DNA from: Pseudomonas akapageensis
Lineage (GTDB): Bacteria; Pseudomonadota; Gammaproteobacteria; Pseudomonadales; Pseudomonadaceae
Length of the DNA: 64,000 nt
Reading direction: 5' to 3'
NCBI RefSeq assembly: GCF_011355085.1
Contig: NZ_VXCP01000005.1
Span: 62,001-126,000, forward strand
The notes below the pieces were generated by a model. It made no database searches. It saw nothing but the letters and a program-made list of their open reading frames with translations, and was not told the DNA's origin. Below, piece after piece: positions 19,038 to 28,730 of the stretch (positions are counted from its first letter, which is position 1; each line of letters starts with the position of its first letter). The translations under genes were made by a program, and so were the position numbers.

Positions 19038-20918
19038 TTAGAAGTTCACGCCGAAACTGAGCGCGACAAAATCGCGGTCGGTCGAGGTGTTGTAGGTGCC
19101 ACCGAAGAAGTCGGTGTAGGCAAGGCTTGCGGTGTAGGTGTTGCGGTAGTCGGCATCCAGGGCCAGGCTGGCCGCCTTGGCGCCCTCGGTGAACAGGCCG
19201 TTGGGGCCATAACCGTTGACGTCATGGGACCAGGCAATGCTTGGCTTGAGGTTGATGCCGGCAAAGACGTTGTTGTAGTCCCAGATGGCGCGGGCGCGGT
19301 AACCCCAGGCCGTGCTGGTGGCGTAGCCGTCGTCTTCGCAGAAGCGGGTCAGGTTCTTGCCATTGGCGCCGACCGTGCCCAGGTTGAGTTGCCGGCAGGT
19401 ATTGATCGCGCCACCCGCACTGGCCGGCAATGGGCCCTGGCCGAACACTGAATCGCGACCATAGCGGGCCTCGGAGCTGTCTTCCAGGCCGCCGATGTGC
19501 ACCACGCCCACTTCCCCCACCAGGGTCAGGCGTTCGGCGCCCATGACCTGGTCGAAGAAATGCGTCATCGTGGTCTGGAACTGGGTGATTTCCTTGCGGC
19601 GATAGCCATGCAGGTCCTGCCCAGGGGTAGCCTGGAGCAGCGAGGCATTGGGGAATACCGGGCCGCCCAGCGGCCCGACACCGGCAAACAAGACATCCTG
19701 GGTATTCAACTGCACCGGTGCATTGGGCCGGTAGCTGACCTCGCCCTGCCAGGCGGTTCCATCCCCCAGCGTGGTGGAGAAGCTCAAGCCATACAGATGG
19801 ATATCTTCCGGGTACTCCATGAAGTAGCTGGAGTTGGCCGCCACCGCTATCGGCTGCAAGGCCGCGGCGGGACCTGTGAGGACCGCGCGGGCGGAATTGA
19901 ACACCTGCTGGTTGGCCGCCGTGGCGCTGAAGAACGGCAGGCGACTGTGGTAGTTCATGTAATAGCCGCCGAACTCGGTACCCAGGGCATCGGACATGTA
20001 GCGCAAGGCCAGGCCGTACTGACCGTCATTGTCGGCCTTGCGGTCCGGACCACGGGGTACCAGCACGCCTTCTTCGTCGATGTTGGCGCCGAAGAACTGC
20101 TGCAATGCTGCGACCCCGTTCGCCGGTAGCGCGGAGCGCTTGGACAGTACCCGCATGTTGTTGGTGCAACCGTCGGCCACCACGTCCGGCTGGGCGAAGA
20201 AGGTGCCGCAGTTGTCGACCACTGTCTGGTCCCATTCCAGCTGGTAGAAGGCTTCGGTCGACAGGTTGTCGGTCAGGCTCTGGGACACGAAGAACATGTT
20301 GACCGGGATCAAGCCTTCCTTGACCTCGGCACCGGGCCGGCGAAACGCGGCAGCATCGACCGGGTTGATCGAGTTGATGCTGTTCTGGATGAAGGTACTC
20401 TCGCCCCAGCTGACCACCTGCTTGCCCAGGCGCACGGAACCCGGCTGTTCGGCAATCTGGTAATTCTGGTAGACGAAGGCATCGAGGATCTGGCTGCCGG
20501 CGGACTTGGCGCCTTCCACCCGCCCGCTATCGGAGATGTCCTTGAACGGACGGCTTTCATCCTTGAGTTCGAAGTCGTACCAGTACTTGCCACGCACGAA
20601 CACGCCGGTGTCGCCGTACTTCAGCTCCAGGTCATGAATACCCTTGAAAATCTTGGAGAAGGTTTCGCCCTTCTTGAAGTTCAGGTGACCGTCGTCGGAA
20701 GTCTGCGCAAGCCCGTTGCCGCCGTTGTTGCCACCGATCAGGTCCTGATCGGCATTGCGCACCGACCAGCTGGCGCCGATCGACAGCGAGGAATCGAACT
20801 GCCCCTCGATCTCCCCTACATTGAAATTGACCGCATGGGCCGGGGCTGCGATGCAGCACGCAATCGCGAATGCCAGGGCATGGGGACGCAGGTTGGTGTT
20901 GGTTCTTATTGTTTTCAT
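19038..20918 (-). CDS. DUF1302 outer-membrane protein
   Basis: 626 residues from the ATG at 20918, preceded by a GGAAAGG site. The N-terminal signal peptide ends at about PAHAVNFNVG. The body contains GQFDSSLSIGASWSVRN, VRLGKQVVSWGESTFIQNSI and IDGAFRRPG-like DUF1302 features, and it ends in a beta-strand with terminal phenylalanine (DFVALSFGVNF), as in outer-membrane barrels. It pairs with DUF1329 in a two-gene operon of unknown transport function that is often found near LuxR/MalT-like regulators or RND and lipid genes in Pseudomonas. Confidence 0.87.
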   Translation of the reverse strand: MKTIRTNTNLRPHALAFAIACCIAAPAHAVNFNVGEIEGQFDSSLSIGASWSVRNADQDLIGGNNGGNGLAQTSDDGHLNFKKGETFSKIFKGIHDLELKYGDTGVFVRGKYWYDFELKDESRPFKDISDSGRVEGAKSAGSQILDAFVYQNYQIAEQPGSVRLGKQVVSWGESTFIQNSINSINPVDAAAFRRPGAEVKEGLIPVNMFFVSQSLTDNLSTEAFYQLEWDQTVVDNCGTFFAQPDVVADGCTNNMRVLSKRSALPANGVAALQQFFGANIDEEGVLVPRGPDRKADNDGQYGLALRYMSDALGTEFGGYYMNYHSRLPFFSATAANQQVFNSARAVLTGPAAALQPIAVAANSSYFMEYPEDIHLYGLSFSTTLGDGTAWQGEVSYRPNAPVQLNTQDVLFAGVGPLGGPVFPNASLLQATPGQDLHGYRRKEITQFQTTMTHFFDQVMGAERLTLVGEVGVVHIGGLEDSSEARYGRDSVFGQGPLPASAGGAINTCRQLNLGTVGANGKNLTRFCEDDGYATSTAWGYRARAIWDYNNVFAGINLKPSIAWSHDVNGYGPNGLFTEGAKAASLALDADYRNTYTASLAYTDFFGGTYNTSTDRDFVALSFGVNF

Positions 20919-21119
20919 TTGGCCTTTCCGGAGTGGACTGCTGCTCGGGGGGCCAAAACTAATCAATCCCGGTGCTGGGGGTAACGGGATGATGTAGTGA
21001 TTTTTTTTTGTCATACCTAGTAGTGATATCCGCAGCGCAGGCGTTGCCGTCGGTCGCGGCGGACACTCGGACAGTCGCTGTGAGCTAGTCTGCAAGTAAG
21101 CCCGCCCGGAGGTTCATCC

Positions 21120-21287
21120 GTGCCACCTGCCCAAGCGCAAAAAAACCAACGCGGCAAGGAAACCCGCCTTTTCCTGTTCCTGATCGCCTGCCTCTTTCCG
21201 TTGCTGTCAGTCGCCATCGTCGGCGGCTACGGCTTTCTTGTCTGGTTCATGCAAATGCTGCTGGGCCCTCCCGGGCCACCCAACTGA
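21120..21287 (+). CDS. napE: Periplasmic nitrate reductase component NapE
   Basis: A 55-residue single-span membrane protein read from a GTG at 21120, with GGAGG at 21108-21112. The hydrophobic helix runs LFLFLIACLFPLLSVAIVGG, followed by GFLVWFMQMLLG, matching NapE. NapE proteins head nap operons in Pseudomonas and Paracoccus and their role is uncertain. The gene is 33 bases before napD. It is identified mainly from size, helix and position. Confidence 0.8.
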   Translation: MPPAQAQKNQRGKETRLFLFLIACLFPLLSVAIVGGYGFLVWFMQMLLGPPGPPN

Positions 21288-21320
21288 TGGAACCTCTCTG
21301 ACCTCCATTGGAGCCCGCAA

Positions 21321-21581
21321 ATGGACGAGCCGCTGCATATCGCCAGCCTTCTGGTCCACGCCCGTCCCGAGTTGCTAGCGGCGGTGAAAGCCAATCTGCG
21401 CCTGTTGCCAGGCCTGGAGCTGCATCAGGAAAGTCCTCTCGGCAAGATGGTGGTGGTACTCGAGGCCGTGCACGAAAACCAGATCCTCGAGCGCATCGAA
21501 CAGATCAGCAACGTGCCGGGCGTGCTCAACGCAGCGCTGATCTATCACGAACTCCTCGACCCCGCAGGAGATGTCGAATGA
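21321..21581 (+). CDS. napD: NapD, Tat-proofreading chaperone for NapA
   Basis: An 86-residue cytoplasmic chaperone that binds the twin-arginine signal of NapA and holds it back until the molybdenum cofactor is inserted. Motifs include [17 protein letters not shown], then GKMVVVLEA and [15 protein letters not shown], as in other NapD proteins. Its stop codon overlaps the NapA start (ATGA), indicating translational coupling. Confidence 0.92.
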   Translation: MDEPLHIASLLVHARPELLAAVKANLRLLPGLELHQESPLGKMVVVLEAVHENQILERIEQISNVPGVLNAALIYHELLDPAGDVE

Positions 21582-24082
21582 GCATGACACGCCGCGAATT
21601 CGCCAAGGCTCAGGCCGCCGCCATTGCCGCAGCCGCTGGCGGCCTGCCGATTTTCACCAGCGCCAGCAACCTGGTCACCGAAGCGGACATGGTCACCCTG
21701 GACTGGAACAAGGCGCCCTGCCGCTTCTGCGGCACCGGCTGTAGTGTGATGGTCGCCACCCGGGACAATCGCGTCGTTGCCACCCATGGCGACATCAAGG
21801 CCGAGGTCAACCGTGGCCTGAACTGCGTCAAGGGTTACTTCCTGTCCAAGATCATGTACGGCGTCGACCGCCTGACCCAGCCGCTGCTGCGCATGAAGAA
21901 CGGTCAATACGACAAGCAGGGGGAATTCCAGGCGATCAGCTGGGAGCAGGCCTTCGATATCATGGAACAGAAGTACAAGGAGGCATTGAAAAACAAGGGC
22001 CCCGAATCCATCGGCATGTTCGGCTCGGGGCAATGGACGGTGTGGGAAGGCTATGCCGCCAACAAGCTGATGAAGGGCGGCTTTCGCAGCAACAACATCG
22101 ACCCCAATGCGCGCCACTGCATGGCGTCGGCGGTAATGGGCTTCATGCGCACCTTTGGCGCGGATGAGCCGATGGGTTGCTACGACGACATCGAAGCCAC
22201 CGACGCCTTCGTGCTCTGGGGCTCGAACATGGCCGAGATGCACCCGATCCTCTGGACCCGGGTCACTGACCGGCGCCTGAGCCAGCCCCACGTCAAGGTG
22301 GCGGTGTTGTCCACCTTCGAACATCGCAGCTTCGAACTGGCCGACATCCCCATGGTGTTCAAGCCGCAAACCGATCTGTATATCCTCAATTACATCGCCA
22401 ACCACATCATCGAAAGCGGTGCGGTCAACCAGGATTTCATCAGCAAGCACACGCGATTCGCCAAGGGTGCCGACGACATCGGCTACGGGCTGCGCCCCGA
22501 CAACCCGCTGGAAACCCGGGCCAAGAACGCCGACAAGGCCAACACCTGGACCGATATCTCGTACGAGCAGTTCGCCGCCTTCGTCAAACCCTACACCCTG
22601 GAACGCACCGCGAAAGAAACCGGAGTGTCGGCCGAACGGCTCAAGGCCCTGGCCGAGCTGTATGCCGACCCCAAGCGCAAGGTCGTGTCGTTCTGGACCA
22701 TGGGCTTCAACCAGCACACCCGGGGGGTGTGGGCCAACAACCTGATCTACAACATCCACCTGCTCACCGGCAAGATCAGTGAGCCGGGCAACAGCCCCTT
22801 TTCCCTGACCGGACAACCCTCGGCCTGCGGTACCGCGCGCGAGGTCGGGACCTTCTCTCACCGCTTGCCCGCCGATCTGGTCGTGACCAATCCCAAGCAC
22901 CGGGCCACCGCTGAAAAAATCTGGAAGCTGCCGGCCGGCACCGTCCAGGAAAAGGTCGGGTTTCACGCGGTGCAGCAGAGCCGCATGCTCAAGGACGGTG
23001 TGCTCAATGTGTACTGGACCCAGGCCAGCAACAACATGCAGGCCGGACCCAACATCATGCAGGAGGTGCTGCCGGGCTGGCGCCGCCCCGAGAACTTCGT
23101 GATCGTCTCCGATGTGTACCCCACCGTTTCCGCCCAGGCCGCCGACCTCATCCTGCCCAGCGCCATGTGGGTAGAGAAGGAAGGTGCCTTCGGCAATGCC
23201 GAACGCCGTACCCAGTTCTGGCATCAGTTGGTCAGCGCGCCGGGAGATGCCAGGTCGGATTTGTGGCAGTTGCTGGAGTTCTCCAAACGCTTCACCACCG
23301 ATGAAGTCTGGCCCGCCGAGTTGCTGGCCAAGGCACCCGAGTACAAGGGCAAGACCCTCTTCGAGGTGCTGTTCAAAAATGGCCAGGTCGACCAGTTTCC
23401 GGTCGAGCAAATGGAGGTTGGTTACAAGAATGACGAAGCCAAGGCGTTTGGCTTCTACGTGCAAAAAGGCCTTTTCGAAGAGTACGCCCAGTTCGGTCGG
23501 GGCCACGGCCATGACCTTGCCGATTTCGATCGCTACCACAGCGAGCGTGGGCTGCGCTGGCCGGTGGTGGATGGCAAGGAAACCCTCTGGCGTTACCGCG
23601 AGGGGCTCGATCCTTATGTGGAGAAAGGCTCTGAAGTGCAGTTTTACGGCCAGCCGGACAAGAAGGCGATCATTTTCGCCCTCCCCTACGAGCCGCCTGC
23701 CGAAGCCCCGGATGCCGATTACCCGTTCTGGCTGAGCACTGGCCGGGTGCTCGAACATTGGCACACCGGCAGCATGACCCAACGCGTCGAGGAGCTGTAC
23801 AAGGCCGTTCCCGATGCCCTGGTGTACATGCACCCGGAAGATGCCAGGGCCATGAATGCACGCCGTGGCAGTGAGGTGAAGTTGATCAGCCGGCGTGGCG
23901 AAATTCGTGCACGCATCGAAACCCGCGGCCGTAACAAACCGCCACGCGGCCTGGTGTTCGTGCCGTTTTTCGATGCCAACAAGCTGATCAACAAGGTCAC
24001 GCTCGATGCCACCGACCCGATTTCCAAGCAGACCGACTACAAGAAGTGTGCGATCCGGATCGAGTTGATCAGCGTGGCCTGA
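21578..24082 (+). CDS. napA: Periplasmic nitrate reductase catalytic subunit NapA
   Basis: 834 residues. A Tat signal (MTRREFAK) is followed by the 4Fe-4S ligands C48, C51, C55 and C83, and the molybdenum-ligating C181 in ARHCMASAV. It binds bis-MGD and reduces nitrate to nitrite in the periplasm, receiving electrons from NapB. The C-terminal molybdopterin-binding domain contains [13 protein letters not shown]. Length is normal. The start overlaps the napD stop. The function in this organism may be redox balancing or aerobic/microaerobic nitrate reduction. Confidence 0.96.
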   Translation: MSMTRREFAKAQAAAIAAAAGGLPIFTSASNLVTEADMVTLDWNKAPCRFCGTGCSVMVATRDNRVVATHGDIKAEVNRGLNCVKGYFLSKIMYGVDRLTQPLLRMKNGQYDKQGEFQAISWEQAFDIMEQKYKEALKNKGPESIGMFGSGQWTVWEGYAANKLMKGGFRSNNIDPNARHCMASAVMGFMRTFGADEPMGCYDDIEATDAFVLWGSNMAEMHPILWTRVTDRRLSQPHVKVAVLSTFEHRSFELADIPMVFKPQTDLYILNYIANHIIESGAVNQDFISKHTRFAKGADDIGYGLRPDNPLETRAKNADKANTWTDISYEQFAAFVKPYTLERTAKETGVSAERLKALAELYADPKRKVVSFWTMGFNQHTRGVWANNLIYNIHLLTGKISEPGNSPFSLTGQPSACGTAREVGTFSHRLPADLVVTNPKHRATAEKIWKLPAGTVQEKVGFHAVQQSRMLKDGVLNVYWTQASNNMQAGPNIMQEVLPGWRRPENFVIVSDVYPTVSAQAADLILPSAMWVEKEGAFGNAERRTQFWHQLVSAPGDARSDLWQLLEFSKRFTTDEVWPAELLAKAPEYKGKTLFEVLFKNGQVDQFPVEQMEVGYKNDEAKAFGFYVQKGLFEEYAQFGRGHGHDLADFDRYHSERGLRWPVVDGKETLWRYREGLDPYVEKGSEVQFYGQPDKKAIIFALPYEPPAEAPDADYPFWLSTGRVLEHWHTGSMTQRVEELYKAVPDALVYMHPEDARAMNARRGSEVKLISRRGEIRARIETRGRNKPPRGLVFVPFFDANKLINKVTLDATDPISKQTDYKKCAIRIELISVA

Positions 24083-24093
24083 GGAGACCCGTC

Positions 24094-24579
24094 ATGCAAT
24101 TTCGAATGTTGCCTCTGTTCTTGCTGGCCGCGATTGGCGTGGTGCTGGCCGCCGACATCGATTATCCACTCGATGCACCGGGGCCCGATGGACGTCGCCC
24201 CGGCGGTACCCTGACCCAGAGCATGCCGGCCCCGCCGATTGCCAACGACGAGAACCGGGACCTCAAGCGCGAACGCAACTACCCCGACCAGCCGCCGACC
24301 ATCCCCCATAGCATTCGCGGCTATCAGCTCGACATGAATGGCAACAAGTGCCTGTCCTGTCACAGCCGGGCCAACAGCGCCAAGAGCCAGGCGACGGCGA
24401 TCAGCATCACTCACTACATGGACCGCGACGGTCAGGCCCTGGCCGCGGTATCACCACGTCGTTATTTCTGTAACCAGTGCCATGTCGTGCAAAAAGAAGT
24501 GCAGCCGCTGGTGGGCAACAGCTTCGAGACCATCGACAAGATCCTGCAAGACGATGCCAACGCCGCGCAGAAACCCTGA
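24094..24579 (+). CDS. napB: NapB, periplasmic diheme cytochrome c
   Basis: 161 residues with an N-terminal signal peptide (LPLFLLAAIGVVLAA) and two heme c motifs, CLSCH and CNQCH, near the C-terminal half. PHSIRGYQLDMNGNKCLSCH is the family hallmark. It transfers electrons from NapC to NapA. It starts 11 bases after the napA stop. Confidence 0.95.
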   Translation: MQFRMLPLFLLAAIGVVLAADIDYPLDAPGPDGRRPGGTLTQSMPAPPIANDENRDLKRERNYPDQPPTIPHSIRGYQLDMNGNKCLSCHSRANSAKSQATAISITHYMDRDGQALAAVSPRRYFCNQCHVVQKEVQPLVGNSFETIDKILQDDANAAQKP

Positions 24580-24588
24580 GGAGGCGCC

Positions 24589-25185
24589 ATGAAAGCACTG
24601 TTCGCCCTGCTCAAGGATTACTGGGGCATTCTGCGTCGTCCCAGTGTGTATTACAGCCTGGGCTTTCTGACGCTTGGCGGATTTATCGCCGGGATCATTT
24701 TCTGGGGGGGCTTCAACACCGCGCTCGAGCTGACCAACACGGAAAAGTTCTGCACGTCGTGCCACGAAATGCGTGACAACGTGTTCGTCGAATTGCAGGA
24801 CACCATCCACTACACCAACCGTTCCGGTGTGCGCGCCAGTTGCCCGGACTGCCATGTGCCCCACGAATGGACGCACAAGATCGCGCGCAAGATGCAGGCA
24901 TCCAAGGAGGTCTGGGGCAAGATCTTCGGCACCATCAACACCCGCGAGAAGTTCCTCGATCACCGTCGCGAACTGGCCGAGCACGAGTGGGCGCGACTCA
25001 AGGCCAACGACTCGCGCGAATGCCGCAATTGCCACAACTTCCAGTTCATGGACTTCACCCGCCAGGGCAAACGCGCCGCAGCCATGCATTCGACGTCCCT
25101 GGCCAGCGGCGAGGCGACCTGCATCGATTGCCACAAGGGCATCGCGCACAAGCTGCCGGACATGAGTGGAGTGAAGGGCTGGTAG
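24589..25185 (+). CDS. napC: NapC, membrane-anchored tetraheme quinol dehydrogenase
   Basis: 198 residues of the NapC/NirT family. One N-terminal membrane helix is followed by four heme motifs: CTSCH, CPDCH, CRNCH and CIDCH. It oxidises quinol and passes electrons to NapB. It starts 9 bases after napB and is the last gene of the operon. No napG, napH or napF lies nearby, so NapC is the sole quinol link seen here. Confidence 0.95.
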   Translation: MKALFALLKDYWGILRRPSVYYSLGFLTLGGFIAGIIFWGGFNTALELTNTEKFCTSCHEMRDNVFVELQDTIHYTNRSGVRASCPDCHVPHEWTHKIARKMQASKEVWGKIFGTINTREKFLDHRRELAEHEWARLKANDSRECRNCHNFQFMDFTRQGKRAAAMHSTSLASGEATCIDCHKGIAHKLPDMSGVKGW

Positions 25186-25233
25186 TCAGTCCTCGCCCGC
25201 CTGGCCCGGCCTGAACCAGGCCCCGCAAGGGCA

Positions 25234-27123
25234 TCAACCGGCGTTCGGCGAACTGGCCAGGCCCGCTGCGATTTCATCCAGAATGGCCGGATCGTCGATG
25301 GTCGAAGGCGCAACGAAACTCTGCCGGTCGGCAATCTTGCGCAGCACCGCCCGCAGGATCTTCCCCGAACGGGTCTTGGGCAGCCGCTTGACCACCAGGA
25401 CCTTGCCAAAGCAAGCCAATGCACCGATGTGCTCGCGCACCTTGTTCACCAGCTCCGTCTGCAGCTGCGCCTGGGCGATTTCGTAGCCATCCTTGAGCAC
25501 CACCAGAGCCAACGGCACCTGGCCCTTGATCTCGTCGTGCACGCCGATGACCGCGCACTCGGCCACCGCCGGATGCTGTGCCACCAGGTCTTCCATTTCG
25601 CCGGTCGACAGGCGATGCCCGGCGACGTTGATGACATCATCGGTGCGCCCCATGATGTAGACGAAGCCATCGTCATCCAGGTAGCCGCCATCGCCGGTGT
25701 GGTAATACCCGGGAAAGGTGTGCAGATACGCCTGCAAGTACCGCTCGTGATCACCCCACAGGGTCTGGCTGCAACCCGGTGGCAACGGCAGCGCAATGAC
25801 AATGGAGCCCTGCTCGTTGGGGCCGAGCAGTTTGCCCTCCTCGTCCATCACCTGCACGTGATACCCCGGCACCGCTCGGTTGCTGGAGCCCACGCGGATA
25901 CCCGAACCTTCCAGGCCGACACAGGGCGCGGTCACCGGCCAGCCGGTCTCGGTCTGCCACCAGTGATCGTGTACCGGCTTGCCCGTAACGGCTTCGAGCC
26001 AGTCGTGCGTGCTGGTGTCGAGCTTTTCACCGGCCAGGAACAGATGGCGCAAGGAGCTCAAATCGTACCGTGCGAGCAGTTGCCCCTCCGGGTCCTCCTT
26101 GCGGATCGCACGCATGGCCGTGGGCGCGCAGAACAGTGCGTTGACCCGGTATTGCTCGACCACACGCCAGTAGGCGCCGGCGTCCGGGGTGCGGATCGGC
26201 TTGCCCTCGTAGAACACGCTGGTGCAGCCGCTCATCAACGGTCCATAGACAATCAGCGAATGCCCGACCACCCAGCCGACATCGGAAATGCCCCACCAGA
26301 CATCCCCCGGCTGCATGCCGTAGATGTGCTGCATGGCAAAGCGCAGGGCCACGGCGTTGCCGCCGTTCTCGCGGACAATGCCCTTGGGTTTGCCGGTGGT
26401 GCCAGAGGTGTACATGATGTACAGCGGGTCGCTGGCGGCCAGTTCAACCGGCGCCACCGGCCTCGCACCGACCAGGGCGGCGTCCCAGTCCAGGTCTCTT
26501 TCGGCGACCAGGTTGGCCCGGACCTGTGGCCGTTGCAGCACCAGCACATGCCCGGGCTGGTGGCGTGACAGTTCCAGGGCCCGATCCACCAGCGGCTTGT
26601 AGGCGATGACCCGGTCGAATTCCAGCCCGCAGGAGGCGGTCAACAACAATTTGGGCCGGGCGTCATCGATGCGCAGGGCCAGTTCATTGGCCGCAAAGCC
26701 GCCGAACACCACCGAATGAATTGCGCCGATGCGCGCGCAGGCAAGCATGGCCATGGCGGCCTGGGGCACCATCGGCATATAGATGATCACGCCATCGCCC
26801 TTCTCGACCCCGAGCTGGCGAAACAATCCGGCCAGGCGCGCCACTTCATCGCGCAACTCAAGGAAGGTGAAACGCTGCTGGGTCGAGGTGACGGGCGAGT
26901 CGTAGATCAACGCCACTTGTTCGCCGCGACCTTGCTCGATCTGATAGTCGAGCGCCAGGTAGCTGCTGTTGAGACGACCGTCGGCAAACCACTGGTGGGT
27001 GCCGTCGCTGTTGGCTGTGAGGCTTGTCGAAGGTTTTCGGTACCAGGCCAGTTCATTGGCCTGGTCAGCCCAGAAGGTGGCGGGGTCGGTAATGGAACGG
27101 TCATAGCAATGCTGATAATTCAT
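25234..27123 (-). CDS. prpE: Propionyl-CoA synthetase (acyl-CoA synthetase family)
   Basis: 629 residues of the acetyl/propionyl-CoA synthetase family, activating a short acid with ATP and CoA. The AMP-binding signature YTSGTTGKPKGIVREN is present, as are WWQTETGWPV and the acetylatable C-terminal lysine in PKTRSGKILR. RDNGG-type features and IVRENGGNAVAL point to PrpE rather than Acs. The chosen ATG (27123) begins MNYQHCYDRS. The neighbours (nap operon convergent, LRR kinase divergent) give no pathway hint, and no methylcitrate genes are present in the window. Confidence 0.88.
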   Translation of the reverse strand: MNYQHCYDRSITDPATFWADQANELAWYRKPSTSLTANSDGTHQWFADGRLNSSYLALDYQIEQGRGEQVALIYDSPVTSTQQRFTFLELRDEVARLAGLFRQLGVEKGDGVIIYMPMVPQAAMAMLACARIGAIHSVVFGGFAANELALRIDDARPKLLLTASCGLEFDRVIAYKPLVDRALELSRHQPGHVLVLQRPQVRANLVAERDLDWDAALVGARPVAPVELAASDPLYIMYTSGTTGKPKGIVRENGGNAVALRFAMQHIYGMQPGDVWWGISDVGWVVGHSLIVYGPLMSGCTSVFYEGKPIRTPDAGAYWRVVEQYRVNALFCAPTAMRAIRKEDPEGQLLARYDLSSLRHLFLAGEKLDTSTHDWLEAVTGKPVHDHWWQTETGWPVTAPCVGLEGSGIRVGSSNRAVPGYHVQVMDEEGKLLGPNEQGSIVIALPLPPGCSQTLWGDHERYLQAYLHTFPGYYHTGDGGYLDDDGFVYIMGRTDDVINVAGHRLSTGEMEDLVAQHPAVAECAVIGVHDEIKGQVPLALVVLKDGYEIAQAQLQTELVNKVREHIGALACFGKVLVVKRLPKTRSGKILRAVLRKIADRQSFVAPSTIDDPAILDEIAAGLASSPNAG

Positions 27124-27267
27124 CAAGGACAACCCTGGGCTTGTTGTTATTAAAGGGCGAATGATGAGTATGGCTGCCCATGGCGGGCTTGCCATCGTAC
27201 CAAGGTCGTAACTCGCGAGCCGGCCCGCTATGATGCCCGCCGCGATTGCCTGAGTACGACTTTGCCC

Positions 27268-28584
27268 ATGAACATCCTTGAAGACTTGCAAGCCGGGCGC
27301 CTGGCCGGCAGTAAACGCCTGGACCTGGCCTGTGGCCTGACTGAATTCCCCCGGGAAATCTTCACACTGGCCGACTCCCTGGAAGTCCTCAACCTGACCG
27401 GCAATGCCCTGAGCAGCCTGCCGGACGACCTCGGTCGCCTGCAGCAGTTGCGCGTGTTGTTCTGCTCGGAAAACCAGTTCAGCGAATTTCCAGCCAGCAT
27501 CGGCCAGTGCCCGCAGCTACGCATCGTCGGCTTCAAGGCCAACCGCATCGAACATGTACCGGCCAGTGCGTTGCCGCCCCGGCTGCGCTGGTTGATCCTC
27601 ACCGATAACCGCATCACTGAACTGCCCGAGACCCTCGGCGATTGCCCTGACTTGCAGAAGCTGATGCTCGCCGGCAACCGTCTGACCGCACTGCCCGCGT
27701 CCCTGGCCCGCTGCCGGCAACTGGAACTGGTGCGCATCGCCGCCAATCGCCTGCCCCACCTCCCCGACTGGCTGCTGACCCTGCCGCGCCTGGCGTGGCT
27801 GGCCTATGCTGGCAACCCGATGCCCGGGGACTTCAGTACCCCCCACGACCCGGGCCATACCGCCGACATCGACTGGTCGCAACTGGACGTGCAACACCTG
27901 CTCGGCGAAGGCGCCTCAGGGCTGATCCACCAGGCGCTCTGGCGTCGCCCGGAATGCGCCGACATGCCGGTTGCGGTGAAACTGTACAAGGGCGATATCA
28001 CCAGCGACGGCTCACCGCTCAACGAGATGAACGCCTGCATCGCTGCCGGGATTCATCGAAACCTGATTCGCGTGGAAGGCCGAATCAGCGGCCACCCGCA
28101 GGCGTGCTCGGGGCTGGTGATGGACTTGATCGACCCCGGCTTTGCCAACCTGGCCGGGCCGCCCAGCCTTGATTCCTGTACCCGCGACATCTATGCCGCG
28201 GATACGCGCCTGGACGCCGCAGTGGCACTGCGCATTGCCAGCGGCATCGCCTCGGTGGCCGCGCATCTGCATGGCCTGGGCATTGCCCATGGTGACCTGT
28301 ATGCGCACAACATTCTGTGGAATCCGGAGGGGGAATGTCTGCTGGGGGATTTTGGCGCAGCGTCGTTTTATCCGCTGGATGACAGGCAGGCTGTGGCCTT
28401 GCAGCGGATTGAGGTGCGGGCGTTCGGGTTGTTGCTGGGGGAGTTGCTCGAGCGTAGCGATGCAATGGCAGGACGCGAAAAACTGGAAGACTTACAAGCG
28501 CGTTGCTGCCAACCGAATGTGCTGGCTCGTCCGGACTTTACGCAAGTATGTAAAGAATTACTGCAAGCTACGCGGTCACTGTAG
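27268..28584 (+). CDS. Leucine-rich-repeat protein kinase
   Basis: 438 residues. Residues ~15-190 are leucine-rich repeats (for example LEVLNLTGNALSSLPDDLGR and LRWLILTDNRITELPETLGD). Residues ~211-435 form a eukaryotic-like protein kinase: P-loop GEGASG near 213, lysine K238 in VAVKLYK, catalytic D343 in HGDLYAHN and metal-binding D361 in GDFGAAS. All key catalytic residues are present, so activity is plausible. There is no membrane segment or signal, so it should be cytosolic. ATG 27268 is preferred over an in-frame TTG two codons earlier. The gene is divergent from prpE; substrate and role are unknown. Confidence 0.88.
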   Translation: MNILEDLQAGRLAGSKRLDLACGLTEFPREIFTLADSLEVLNLTGNALSSLPDDLGRLQQLRVLFCSENQFSEFPASIGQCPQLRIVGFKANRIEHVPASALPPRLRWLILTDNRITELPETLGDCPDLQKLMLAGNRLTALPASLARCRQLELVRIAANRLPHLPDWLLTLPRLAWLAYAGNPMPGDFSTPHDPGHTADIDWSQLDVQHLLGEGASGLIHQALWRRPECADMPVAVKLYKGDITSDGSPLNEMNACIAAGIHRNLIRVEGRISGHPQACSGLVMDLIDPGFANLAGPPSLDSCTRDIYAADTRLDAAVALRIASGIASVAAHLHGLGIAHGDLYAHNILWNPEGECLLGDFGAASFYPLDDRQAVALQRIEVRAFGLLLGELLERSDAMAGREKLEDLQARCCQPNVLARPDFTQVCKELLQATRSL

Positions 28585-28684
28585 CCGCTGCCGCAGGCTG
28601 CGCTGGAGTCCCGCAGGGGCTCCCTGACGATTTAGAGATCCTGCGATCGCTTCGCGCTCGAGCGCAGCCTGCGGCAGCGGCTAC
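28581..28684. repeat. Palindromic intergenic repeat with perfect 24-bp arms
   Basis: The arm at 28581-28604 (begins GTAGCCGCTGCCGCAGG) is the exact reverse complement of 28661-28684. The 56-base centre contains further short palindromes. This is one of the dispersed repeats common in Pseudomonas intergenic DNA. The left arm includes the stop codon of the LRR kinase gene. It lies between convergent genes and may serve as a bidirectional terminator. Confidence 0.85.
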
Positions 28685-28730
28685 AAAATCGTGCCTGCCG
28701 CGGTATTGTCGGCAGGCACGAGGATCGTGC

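Noticed and set aside
20919..21119. ANR/FNR box upstream of napE
   Set aside because: No TTGAT-N4-ATCAA match could be found by eye; only loose half-sites are present.
21545..23833. Long open frame (762 codons) on the strand opposite napA
   Set aside because: It mirrors the high-GC codon pattern of napA, has no family motifs, and napA itself carries all catalytic residues.
28581..28684. CRISPR-like repeat
   Set aside because: Only one inverted repeat pair, with no regularly spaced direct repeats; the same holds for the other palindromic elements in the window.
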